Below, piece after piece: positions 35,401 to 51,633 of a stretch of DNA of 64,000 nt. A model generated the notes under the pieces. That model did no database searches and had not been told where the DNA came from. It saw only the letters and a program-made list of their open reading frames with translations. The translations under genes and the position numbers were made by a program. The DNA comes from Diplosphaera chodatii (taxonomy: Eukaryota > Chlorophyta > Trebouxiophyceae > Prasiolales > Stichococcaceae), in the NCBI GenBank assembly GCA_032358165.1, contig JAALGY010000017.1, positions 2,914,001 through 2,978,000 of the forward strand, read 5' to 3'. Within the stretch, counting starts at the first letter, position 1, and each line of letters opens with the position of its first letter.

Positions 35401-37541
35401 GCGGGCGCAGCCGCCAGCTGCCAGGTGCCTCCTGCCTGCTGGTTGCCGGAGCTTGTCATACTCCTGCCTGTATTCCAGATCATGACTGCAGTGCTCGCAA
35501 GTGGTGGGTGTGTCCCACAGCGCTGATCCGCTGTACATTTGAGACATTATGTCCGGCTACTCCTGGCATATGTGCAGATTGCCGTCCAAAACTTTCCTGA
35601 AACCCCAGGTATCGTCTGCTGCGCCTGCTGACAGTGTCTTGTTGTTGCTGTGCCCAGGCCTGGATGCGCCGCTGCCGCCGCAGCAGCCGCCGCCGGGTGC
35701 GCGGCTGGTCGCCGAGCGCTGGCTGCCCAGCATGGCGCCCCTGGGCCTCGCCCCCAACCGCCCGGGCTCCACCAACAGCCAGAGCCTGGGTGCGGGGTCC
35801 ACCTCCTCCCTTTTCTCCCGCCTCAGCCAGTCCAGCAGCGGCGAGGGCGGCGGCGGCGGCGCTGCTGGCCCCCGCCCCCTGCGCGTGGCCATCTACGCCC
35901 CCCGCCGCACGCAGCCCGCCACAGCAGGAGCCGCCGCAGCAGAGCCTGCAGCGCCGATTGCTACAGCGGCAAAGGAAGCAGCGGCAGCAGCAGGAGCTGC
36001 TTGCAGTGCGCCCGCAGCCCAGCCAGCGTTGGAGGCTGCAGTGGCAGATGCGCCGCCGGTGTCTGGTGCGGGCCCGCCAGTGGCAGACGCTGTGGTGCCA
36101 GAGAGTCAGCAGGCATGCGCTCAGCAGCAGGTAACAGCAGCAGGCGCGCCAGCAGCCGCTGGCAGCGCTGCGGTTGCTGGGGCGACACCAGCAGCAGACC
36201 CTGCAGCTGCTGACTTGCTGCAGCGGGCGGCGGCGGCGGCGCAGGAACCAGCGCCACCGCAGCAGCCAGCTGCGTCGGTGGATGTTCTCAGGGCAGAGAG
36301 AGGGGACACCGCAGCTGCTGCGGCGCCGGCGGCAGGCTTCCCTGCGGCCCCCCTGCAGCGGCGCCTGAGCGCTCTGGACGCCGCGCTGGCCCGCGTGCTG
36401 GACGGCGAGCGGCGCATGGCGCACCGCTCCAGGGTGGCCCTCAGCACCAGGTGCGCTGTCAGGCCACCCCCAAGCAACTGGCACGTTGACTCCTTGTTGG
36501 CCTGGCAGTTGCGCGCGGAAGCTGCTGGCAGTTCTCGTGCACATGAAGTTGCCATTTGCTATCTACTGTGGCTGCTGGCATGTATCCGCGTACCTGACGT
36601 TAATATGGCTCTGCTCGGGTTTGCACCCAAGGATGATGTGCCTTGATGGCCAGCTGTGCTCCTGCAGACGGCTGCTGGGCGGCAAGCTGCCTGTTCCCGA
36701 GGCGGCGCGCGCTTCCGGCACGCCCACCGGTGGCCGGTCCCCCAGCGTGCCAGTTTTCGGGCCCACTGGCCCGGGGTCAGCTCCCCCGGCCAGCGGCCCT
36801 GTAGCGGGCGTCACCCCATACACACCTGCAGCAGCGGCGGGGCCCCTGCGCCTGAACGCTGACAGCCTTGGGGTCCCCAGCGGGCTGGCATCCGCGCCGC
36901 CGTGCCTCGGGCTGCTGGCCCTCCAGGCGCCACCGAGCGGCCAGACCCCTGCGACCCACCCTGCACCGGCAACACCAGCGCCAAAGCCCACGCTGGTACC
37001 GGCAGCCACGAAGGTGTCGCAGCCTCCACCGCAGCAGCGCCAACTTTTAGCAGCGGCGGCGGCGCCGGCGAAGCAGCAGGTGCAGCAGGCGCCACTCGCA
37101 GCCTCGCCTGCCGCCCCGGTCACCCTGCAGGAGCTGCTGCGCGGCCCTGTGGCAGCTGATGGCTCGCCGAAGACCTCCGTCCTGCGTGCTGCAGTGGCAG
37201 CACCTGCAGCCGACATTGGCAGCGGAGTTGCGTCAGGGGTGGTCAAACCTCTGTCAGAGGCAGCAGCTGCTGGTACAGGACGCAGCGTGCCGGACATTGC
37301 TGCCCTGCCAGGGGCAGTCTCCAGCTCGGATGAAGACGCGGCGCTCGTCACGGCCACCGCACTGCTGCAGCAGCAGCAGCTCAAGCAGGAGCAGGAGTTG
37401 CCGCCAAACCAGTCAGCTGGTCTGCAGCAAGGCAGCGGAAGCAGCAAGCGCGGCTCAGCAACCTCCTCCGATTGCCGGGCGGCGGCCGGTGAGCCCGGTT
37501 GCGCACATGGAGACGGGCCGAAACAGCAGGTGGCGCACTGA
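29442..37541 (+). CDS. Large multi-Tudor-domain protein, probably nuclear
   Basis: About five Tudor-like modules in a long low-complexity protein. T1: GRRLSVWWQRPQEWVEGRL joined to KHRVVYDG (29890-30315). T2: ARVKVFWPGMGR joined to WYLGTVKGYDARTKKHRVAY (30374-30750). T3: ARIAVYWREDAAYYK joined to GTLAALDGYHKRARVAYDDG (33185-34040). T4: QRVAVWCPGNGEFHT joined to EVLQYDRHRGQHHVLYEDG (34190-34790). T5: WRIGVWWPHDRTFYIGDV to SVLYDDGERE (35040-35215). The pattern V.VWWP...Y.G.V..YD...H.V.YDDG is that of PDS5-type Tudor domains, which bind chromatin or methylated ligands. Between and after them lie Ala/Pro/Gln/Ser-rich stretches and basic segments. Junctions at 29967/30224 (phase 1) and 30413/30631 (phase 2) check. 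ATG at 29442 is chosen; 29511 is an in-frame alternative. Confidence 0.75.
33820..33964 (+). repeat. Duplicated exon start within the Tudor gene
   Basis: The acceptor and first 45 bases of the exon encoding GTLAALDGYHKRARV (33920-33964) are repeated at 33820-33864 as GTLVALDGHNKRARV. Both copies follow a CAG acceptor and both fit the phase-0 donor after YYK. The first copy ends at a possible donor (AGG|GTGTAT), so it may be a cassette exon of 42 bases that would be included in frame. Confidence 0.75.
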
Positions 37542-38324
37542 GGCGTGGGGGGCTTGCATGACATGCAGTGGATATAGCAACAGAGGGGGGTTTGGAGTGC
37601 AGCGGCTTCTGCCGATTGCTTGGTAGCGTCATCGTCCTATTGAACAGAATATGCAGATGAGCAGATGTTGTGCTCGGGCTTGCGTGCACACTTTTACAGC
37701 GCGTGCTTGCTCTGTCAGCCGCTATTGTTGGTTGGGGGCGTCCCTAGTGTGCGGGGACTGCCCCAATGGTATTGCAGTTGTCCCTCCCACTTAGCAACAT
37801 GTCAGGCTGCGCAGCTCAGCGTGTCCAACATTTGTGTGCCTCACGGCTTTGATGAAACACGCAAAAGCATGGGAACCTCATTCCACCGAGTCTCTCCATG
37901 GTACCTCAAACACTACATCTCAACAGCGTCACTGCTGCTGTGCTGCACTAGCACACCCCACTATGAATGTACTGCTGGAAGCAACAGACAAGCAGAGGGT
38001 ATGCGTGCTGAGCATGCTGTGACGAAGCCAGGGTAAGGATGCGTGGGCACACACTTGGTGTTCAGTTGCATACGAGATGGTAGAACGCATGCATGTTTCG
38101 AATTATTATCACGCTATGATATGTTTGCAACTGCTGCATCGAAACCACCTCGCGGATCGATGGATTGCGCTGATGGGACCAACAAGACCGCCAGCATCGA
38201 GCCAATCATGGCAAGCTCAAGGCCTGAACAGATTCTCGCAGCGCTCAGTCATGAACGAGTGTGGATGTTGCTTTTATATTGACAGGGACTAGGCCTGCCT
38301 TGGGCCACAGTTGCAAGTGACGCC
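37542..38324. other. Intergenic between the Tudor and RecQ genes
   Basis: Same-strand spacer of about 780 bases. No supported exon; expected to hold the Tudor gene's 3' UTR and the RecQ promoter. Confidence 0.4.
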
Positions 38325-43974
<5,650 letters not shown>

Positions 43975-44427
43975 CTGTGTCCCCGGATGGCATGCTGCAG
44001 TGCGAAGCCGTGGCGGCGGCTGCGGGATGCGAGTGGTGGCGGCGATTGCGGCGGCAGGAGTGTCTATCAGCCGAGGGCCGCCACCTAGATCTCTGCAAAA
44101 GTGGTGGGTCGTGTACTACCCTCATCAAATCTATGAACCTACTTCATCGATTGACCTGGGTGGAACGGGTGGGCACCATGTGGCAGCAGCTGGTCACCCG
44201 GTGACGTGGCACTATTCACCCCGAGGTCAGCACTGGGCCAGCCCTGGCGTCAGAGAGGGGCCACCGTTGACCCGGCGCCTGACACACGTACGTGCGGGCT
44301 GCACCCCGCAGCTGACAAGCGCAACGTTCGCAGCGGCTGCTCGTGTCACGATCAACGCCAGCTGGTGCTGACTTGCCACCCTTCGACCTTCGCTGACATC
44401 TGCACGACGCAGTCAGCTAAACCAGCC
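43975..44427. other. Intergenic between the RecQ and Myb genes
   Basis: About 450 bases, same-strand spacer, no supported exon and no TGTAA seen. Confidence 0.35.
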
Positions 44428-47400
44428 ATGCCGCAACAAAACCGGAAGTGGACGTCCAGGGAGGAGGCAGCCCTGCGGGAGGGCGTCGCCAGGTAGCACT
44501 TCGTGTGATCTTCCAGTCTTGGTGTGTGCCGTGTACCGGTGTCGCGGTAGTCGGGCCCGCTTTGATCCTGCGCGAAGCGGCGGGCCGGCGGTGGCTGCAG
44601 GATCAGGCAGTGTACGTGAATGTCGCTATAGACAGTGTTAGCCTGTGTACCCTGCGGAGGCACGCGTGGGTCATGGACGGTCCCTTGTGGCGGTACATGG
44701 TCTGCAGCCCTGACGTCGGGCAAACCTGCCGTCCAGCACCCATCCTGGTGACCGGCTATCACGGCGCCAGCTACTAGTGGTTTGCACTCAATGCTTCTGT
44801 CTGGGCGTGCAGGCACGGCGCGGGGCGGTGGCACTCCATCAAGCACGACCCGCAGCTGCGGGCAGCCCTCTCACAGCGAAGCAACATTGATCTGAAGGTA
44901 AAGACCACTCTCGGATGATCTGACTGTGACAACACCCAGTTCTCAGGGCTGGATCAAGCGGCTGCAGTGCACGAAGCGAGTCCTTGTGGACCAACTTGTC
45001 GTGCGTTACCTGGTCACCGGTGATTTGGACGGTCGGGTGTCGTGCTGTACCTTCACACCGACGCTCGACGGTCCTTTGAACCCCTGCAGGACAAGCACCG
45101 CAACATGCGGATGGCAGCCAGCAAGCGCAAGTCCACAGATGACGTGCCGGGCATGCTAGGGGATGCCGCCTTCGGCCTGTCGCTGCCGCAGGAGCTGCAG
45201 TTCCACGGCATCCCAAGCCAAACGCAGGTGACACTCGCGTTCAGAGTGGCTGGGAACAATGACCATGGCTGCTGCTGACGCTTGAGGGCTGTGTGTCAGC
45301 AGGATCAAGTGCACTGATGCGCCGACCATACAGACTGTGACGATGGCTGCGCCAAGCCAACACCCGAGCATGTCTATCTTTTGTTCTCGCAGTTCGCGGA
45401 CAGCAATCATATGCAGCTGGGCCAGCGCTCCTCCTCGGTGGTGGTGTCCCCCCTGCAGCGGCACGACCTGCCCACCCGCCCGCAGCCGCTCCGCTATGTG
45501 TCAGTGCACTCCCAAAGCGCCGACATGTCTGCTGGTGAGACTCACCTTAGCTCATGTGGTGGTCATCCGCCTACGAGAGTGATGACACGGGCACTAAGCT
45601 GTTGCGACGACTGCTGCCTTGACAGCAGAGTGACATGACGGACAAGTTGATCGTTTTGCAGGATTTGCAAGACCATCTGGCCTGGAAGCGCAACCCACCA
45701 GCAGTGGGGAGTCTGACGGCCTGCAGCGGCTATCGCAAGCAGCGAAAGCACTGGACACCCTGCAGCAGCAGCGCTCGGGGCTCCACTGGGGCAGGGGCAC
45801 TGCAACGGTGTCGTGCGACCACATCAGCGGCGGCGGCGTCGGCAATGGCAGCGGCTGCAGCGGAAACTCTACCAGCAGCTGGGACATCGCCCCCGGTCTT
45901 GCGTGTGCGAGCGTGCCAAGCGCCTTTGGCCTGCCCTGTAGCGGCTGGGGCAGTGAGCACGCAGCCAGCGCCAGCGCTTCTGTCCTTCCCGTCCCAAGTG
46001 GCATGCCACCGCTGGCGTTTGACAGAGACGCTGCGGCCACCCATATCGAAGGGGATCTGGTCCAAGTCAAGCCAGTGAGCCGGCTGAAACGGCTTTTCGG
46101 AAGCAGCGGGACTTCTGGAGGCGTCAGCAAGCCTGGCAGGCCACTACATCCACCCACAAAAGCACTCAGCGGCGGCTCTGCTTTCAGCCGCTGGTCAGCG
46201 GCGGCTGCTGCTCCAGGGTGGCCCGAGGGCAGCCGCTCAGCATTGTCAATGCCACCGCCACTGCGCCCAGATGCGGAAGCGGTAAGGTTCAAGCTGCCGT
46301 GGCATCTGTGAAGTGTATGTGTGAACCCGCACATTGTGGTCATGCACAGCATGAATCATTTACTTGAAGCTCAGGCACCCCGGGACTGGCCATGTGTCTA
46401 GCTATCTTCTGAGAAAGAGGCTGCAGTATGTGCCTGGAATACCTGCCATACCATTTGGTGCTGCAGGCAGCGAAGCGGGCTGCCAGTGAAACCGGCATCG
46501 TGGACTGGAGCGCCTTCGAGGTGGCAGCAGAGGCGGCGGTGGCGGCAGAGCGCGCCCGGCGCCGAGCGGCCTGCCCTGGGGCGAAACTGCACTCTCAGAG
46601 CCCCAGCCCCCACCACCCCATGCACCCCTTCGCGGCGGCGGCGGCGGTGAACGCGGCCCGCGAGGCGGCCGCCACCGTGACCCTCCCTGGGGCAAAGCGC
46701 GGCCGTGCTTCGCCGCCTCCGTGGCCCAACCCCTTTGCCGTCATCGCCAGTACCCGTGCAATGTCGCCGAGGCGCGTCTCAGCGGCACAAGCCAGCAACT
46801 TCGGATCCGACACTCCTCAGGTGTAGCTCTTGCCTCCTGCGCACCTTTCCCTGTGGATGTATGCTGCTGCCCCCATGTCCGTCGGCTGCCATATATCAAG
46901 GCACCACTACACGAGGGAGGGTGGCGGCAGAGGTTTGTGTGAAACCTACAGCGTGGCTGCAGACTGAGTCCCCTTGCTCGTCTCTTGGCCTGCAGAATTG
47001 CGGTGCCGCTGTCGGTACCTGTCCTGACGGTCCACTGTTACCGCAGGACTTGCCGGGGAGCGTGGCACGTGAGCAGGCGCCCCACCCTGTGTGCCCCATG
47101 CCCGCCCTGCAGCAGGCGGCGCCTGTCAGCAAGGCGGCCTCAGCAGGCTGCGTTGCAGGCGGCGGCCTGTCAGGCTGCGACCCTGCAACGTGAGCACAGA
47201 CTGACCTCGCAGTTCTGTCGAAAGCCTTACGTGCTTTGAGCTTGCCGTCATCCTTCAGCCCCAGCGCAGCCATGCTGCAAGTATCAAGTATATGTCAGCC
47301 TGCAGTGCCTGCTCACTTGTACGCTCCACGTCCAATGTGCCTCAGTACCGAGCTGGATGTTGCTGCAGGCTCGGGCGGATCCTGCGTGCTGCCTGCGCTC

Positions 47401-47575
47401 GGCTTGACACCGCCACCGCAGGTACGCATTATCGTATACTGTGTGCTGACGAGGGTGTCTAGAACCACCCGTAGGGATGCATGCCTTACTGCTAACCACT
47501 GGTGGTTGTGCTCTGTACCAGGATGCAGCCTTAAAATGCAGAAAATGTCAGCAACATGTTCAATCCTTGTTATAA
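44428..47575 (+). CDS. Single-Myb (SMH/TRB-type) telobox DNA-binding protein
   Basis: An N-terminal Myb repeat of the telomere-repeat-binding type: NRKWTSREEAALREGVAR (44428-44492), HGAGRWHSIKHDPQL to RSNIDLK (44813-44897), then DKHRNMRMAASKRKS from 45090. The Trp spacing and the telobox-like IDLKDKHRN match plant TRB/SMH proteins and TRF, which bind telomeric or telobox DNA; a nuclear role is inferred. Junction phases 2 and 0 check. The rest is Ala/Ser/Pro-rich with AKRAASETGIVDWSAFEVAA (about 46470), RERARRR-like basic stretches and no visible H1/H5 domain. One phase-consistent end is exon 47522-47575 (DAALKCRKCQQHVQSLL, TAA), with a good acceptor. The next coding region starts at once, so the gene may instead continue into the ankyrin region. 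Confidence 0.7.
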
Positions 47576-49356
47576 AAGCTTGATGAAGTTGTGCATCCAC
47601 GAGGATGGAGGGCCTGACATTGTGAGGTTTTTGCGATGTGAAGGGGCTGCAATGCGGGCTGGCGCAAATAGCGATGCTGTGGACCCCTGCACGGGGCGCA
47701 CGTCGCTGCACGAGCTGGCGGCGGCGGCGGCGGCGGCAGAGGTGCTGGGCCCCGACCGCGGCGCCGCAGCAGGCTTCATCCTGAACATGCTGCTGCACGC
47801 CGGCGTGCAGGTAGGATCCAAACCCCCGGCTCCGGAGGAGATGCAGTGATCCTGCGGCTGGCCGAACCTTGCTGCTCCCCGTGAACCCACTCCGTCGGGT
47901 TCTTCCAGTGCAATTCCTCCATATTCACAACCGCCTGACAGCATTGTTTCCCGGAATCCGTCATTTCCTCCACTGCTTCACACAGGTCAATGTGTGCGAT
48001 GCCGCCGGCATGACGCCGGCGCATCTGGCTGCCGGGAGCTCCTTCGCCGGCCTGCTGCCCGCTGCCGAGGAGTGCTCGGCCACCTGCCTGGGGCGCCCCT
48101 GCAGCAGGTACTGGCTGCAGTGCAAGTCACATCTCATCCCTGGACAGTGGACCTGTCGCCTGCCTGACCCCATGACGTCATTCTGATGCCGACGGCCGCT
48201 GTGCCGCGGAAGCAACAAAGCCCCACTGCTCTGGGTCTGGCATCAAAAATCCCGCCCACATTGAAGCCTGCACATGTGCGCTGCAGGGCTGCCTCGCCGG
48301 GGTTCGAGGCACTGCGCTCCGCAGCCACGATGGGGAGCGACACGCAGTTCGTGCGGGCCGGCTGCGCAACGGCGCCCCCGCTGGCGGCGCAGCAGAGCGC
48401 GTGGCAGGTCTTCCAGCGGCGGTCGCTGGACGGGAACCTGGAGCGGCGGACGTCGCTGGAGTCCCACGCCGACTCGCCGCAGGCGTCCCTCGCCGGCGGC
48501 TGCGGCTTCGACGCCAGCCCGAGGCCGCGCCAGCGCCGGTCCCTGGACATGAACAGGTGGCTGTTTGCATTTATCCAACATACCACCGTGAAAGGGTGAT
48601 GCTAGAGTAGGTGATGCTGTCCGTCCTCCCTTGGTGCACGTCACGTTGATGGAAGCACACAGGAGTCACAGCTCTGGGCGTCGTTCGAAGTTGGGCTTTG
48701 GCTGTCGCAGGTATACAGACTGGCCTCCGCCGCTGCCGTCCCACCCTGCAGCCGAAACTAGCGGTGCCACCGCACCCATCTTCAGCAGCAGCTTTGCCAG
48801 CGCCGCAGCCCTGGCAGCTCATGGTCTCAACACACCGCCGGCAACAGCGTACAGCGGCGGCGGCCCATTTGCGGTTGCCGCTGCACAGTTCCCCAGGGCC
48901 AACGCGGCGGATGTGCAGGCGGCAGGCAGGAGCGGCGGCAGCAGCGCCGCAACTGCTGGTCCGCGCGTCGTCAGCGGCCGCGGCTGGGGTGACATCGCAT
49001 GCGGTGCACCCGGCGGCAACAACAGCTCCGCCGCTGCGGCCCTTGCGCTGCCAGGCCCAGCCCTGGTCCACACGGAAGCTCTGGCATCGGTGGCCTCAAT
49101 CTTCTGCAGCGGCGTGCCGGATGTCACAGCGCTGATGGGCATCGGCAGCGCAGGCGGCGGCGGCAGCGGCAGCCCGAGCAGGGCCGTCAGCGTCGGTGGG
49201 CGGCCAGCCGTTGCCGGCATTGTAGGGGGCTCAGCAGTCGGTGCAGGCGTCCTGCAGGCCGCTGCTGCAGGGCAGGACGTACCGCAGCTTCTGGCGCTGG
49301 CCACGCAGGCGCTGGATGTGCTCGCGATGCACCAGCGGGCCGCATCACTATCGTAA
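47556..49356 (+). CDS. Ankyrin-repeat region, separate gene or C-terminal half of the Myb protein
   Basis: Exons encode GPDIVRFLRCEGAAMRAGAN, DPCTGRTSLHELAAAA and FILNMLLHAGVQ, joined in phase 0 (47811/47988) to VNVCDAAGMTPAHLAAGSSF. These are ankyrin-type TxLH/AGA repeats. Then come FEALRSAATMG, a basic Ser-rich stretch with two RRSLD motifs (RRSLDGNLERRTSLE, RQRRSLDMNR) and a long Ala/Gly/Ser-rich tail ending LAMHQRAASLS, TAA at 49354. The ATG at 47556 opens the frame but overlaps the preceding exon's stop. A phase-0 acceptor GATGAAG (exon from 47589) would fuse it to the Myb exons. No TGTAA follows 47575; one follows at 49854. I favour a single locus but cannot settle it. Confidence 0.6.
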
Positions 49357-49693
49357 TCTGAATCAGCTTGGAAGGCACAGTCAGAACATGAACATCCCAT
49401 CCTCTGCCAGGGCGCCCGCAGCCGAATGGGCTGGCATGCAGCCACTCCAAACACAACGGCAGTTTATTTGCGGTAGCAGCCTTTTGACACAGGAGCAGCA
49501 TTCGCACATGGACGGCGAATCAGGAACGAAGTTGCGCGTATGATCAGCGCATCAGGAACGAAGTGGCAGCACAGGCCGTACACGCGGGATCGTAATGGTG
49601 GTGAATGAAGATGCATCAGATCCTGATCTTGTTCATCTTTATATGGGCATCAGGGCATACGAGGAGCTTAGCGCCTTGTTTTGGATACCCTGT

Positions 49694-49698
49694 TTACA
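49694..49698 (-). terminator. TGTAA polyadenylation signal candidate for malate dehydrogenase
   Basis: TGTAA on the minus strand about 405 bases after the malate dehydrogenase stop. Confidence 0.4.
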
Positions 49699-49853
49699 TT
49701 CATTTTGGTTTGTCACAGCACTGCCATGACGTTGCTGCAACCCATGTGCACTGCACGTGGTGGACTGCGCTATAGGTTTGTCCTCGTGCAACAACTACTG
49801 GAAGCTACTGGAGCAGTCATGATGCGTCCTGATCCAATTTAAATTGCCTACCC

Positions 49854-49858
49854 TGTAA
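49854..49858 (+). terminator. TGTAA polyadenylation signal candidate for the ankyrin/Myb locus
   Basis: TGTAA about 500 bases after the TAA at 49354-49356. Confidence 0.4.
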
Positions 49859-50102
49859 CACAATCCCCTTGCTCCTCACCCTACACACAAATGACCGTAG
49901 TGCATGCCCTGAATCCACGCTCCTAGCACGATGGAAGCACGCACAACGTCTGATGCCGAGTTGCCATGGCAGCCCGGGCCCCTACACTCGCTTGTCTGCC
50001 AGCAGGTCCCCGCTGCCATGGATACAAGGGTCCGAAGCAGCGTCAAGCGGTCATACTGGCATGCGCAGCTTAAAGCCGCTGCTGCAGACCTAGGGTCCTT
50101 GC

Positions 50103-51300
50103 TCACTTCTTGCCGCCCCCGGCAACGAAGTCGACGCCCTTCTGGATGCTGCCTGCCAGCTCCTTCTCCAGCGCCTTCAGGCCCTCCTCCTCGTAGGCGT
50201 TCAGCTGGCCGAGGGGCAGAATCTCCTCCACTCCATCGCGCCCCAGCCGCAGCCGGCTCGCGAAGTATGGCAGCCGCGGGTGCACATGCGACTGCACATA
50301 TGCGCACTCCTCGATGCCTGGCTGTCCCGCCATGGCCTTGAGGCACGAGTCGGCGAAAGCCGCTGCAGCATATGCCATCGACAGCGTCGCTGACCCTTTT
50401 CCTGCCTTGGCCTTGACGACCTCCGTGCCGGCCTCCTGGATGCGCTCAGTCAGCGCTTTCACCCTGTCCTGCGGCAGCTGCAGCCGCGGCACCGCCTGGG
50501 ACAGCAGGGGCAGGATGGTGACGCCCGCGTGGCCGCCCACGACGGGGATGCTCACGGCGGCCGGGTCCACCGCCGCGATCTCCCCGAGGAACTGCTGCGC
50601 GCGCACCACGTCCAGCTTGGTGACGCCCAGCACCCGCCGCGGGTCGTAGGTGCCTGCGCGCTTGAAGACCTCGGCGGCGATGGGCACCGTGGAGTTGACG
50701 GGGTTGCTGATGATGGCGACCCAGGCACGGGGGCAGTACTTTGCAATCCCCTCGCACAGCGTCTGCACGATGCCTGCGTTGGTGTTGAACAGGTCGTCGC
50801 GTGTCATGCCGGGCTTGCGGGGCACGCCCGCCGGGATGACCACCAGGTCGGCGCCATATAGGGCGCCGCTGAGCTCCTCGGGGCCCGTGTGCGCTGTCAC
50901 CTTGGACTGTGTGTTGATGTGGCCGATGTCGGCGCCGACGCCCGGCGTGCCGACCACATCATACAGACGCAGCTCCCCCACCGCCGGGTTGGCCTTCAGC
51001 AGCAGCGCCAGCGGCTGGCCGATGCCGCCGGCGGCGCCCAGCACCGCCACGGAGAAGCGCGGCTCGCCCGCCGCAGCGGTGGGGCTGCGCTGCACCGATG
51101 CCTGCGTATAGGGTGGAGCCATCAGCATCAAGAAGGAGGTTTGATGAACCATGGTCAATTACATAACTCCGATGAACATTGTGCTGATATCCAGCTTGCT
51201 GCCAGGTCAAGCAATGGTCTGGCACGATGTGGTGGACCTGGTGGGGCGGTGCAAGGTGACCCGCTAGCCGCGCTAGGCGCTCGCCATGTACATTGTGCAT
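50103..51300 (-). CDS. MDH: NAD-malate dehydrogenase, peroxisomal (PTS2)
   Basis: Interconverts malate and oxaloacetate with NAD(H), here most likely in peroxisomes or glyoxysomes. Exon 1 (51238-51300) encodes [30 protein letters not shown] fits the PTS2 pattern RL-X5-HL and resembles glyoxysomal MDH leaders. A 136-base intron (51102-51237, phase 0) leads to one long exon of about 330 codons. That exon has the Rossmann motif [15 protein letters not shown], the substrate loop [37 protein letters not shown], the catalytic-His motif [11 protein letters not shown] and [12 protein letters not shown]. Full family length, all key residues present. One intron is few for this window. An ATG at 51152 inside the intron is in frame with exon 2 and would give a form without PTS2. 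It is divergent from RAN. Confidence 0.93.
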
Positions 51301-51633
51301 GGCTTCTGCCTTGTGCCTTGTATCACCCTCGAAACAGAAATGAACAATTTCTTAGGTTCAGCAGGCAATTGTACACAACACCAAGCGACTGCAGGGCACA
51401 GTCAGCACGGTTGGCTGGGAAGCCGACGCTGGCTTGGTGACCTGCGAGTCTCATCCCTGTTGCAAGCGGGTTGCAGGAAGCAGCTTGGCGCTTCCGGTCG
51501 GCCCAAGCATTTGTTGGACCGGGGCTGAGTGAAGTGCAGAATCTGAACAACAGGCTGGGACTTGGCATACGACTTGCACAACAGCCGGAGGCACTGGGAT
51601 CCTGCGTGGCGCTGGTGACTTGCAGCGGAGCAC
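51301..51633. promoter_or_regulatory. Divergent promoter between MDH and RAN
   Basis: 333 bases between the two start codons, which face away from each other. It must hold both promoters and 5' leaders. No TATA box is obvious. Confidence 0.5.

Larger units (their letters stand above)
49357..50102. other. Convergent intergenic region
   Basis: Lies between a plus-strand stop and the malate dehydrogenase stop on the minus strand. It contains TGTAA on plus (49854-49858) and on minus (49694-49698). No exon supported. Confidence 0.5.

Noticed and set aside
45594..46352. Minus-strand open frame of 252 codons
   Set aside because: Opposite the Ala/Ser-rich exon of the Myb gene (about 45662-46284), which has good splice ends; shadow frame.
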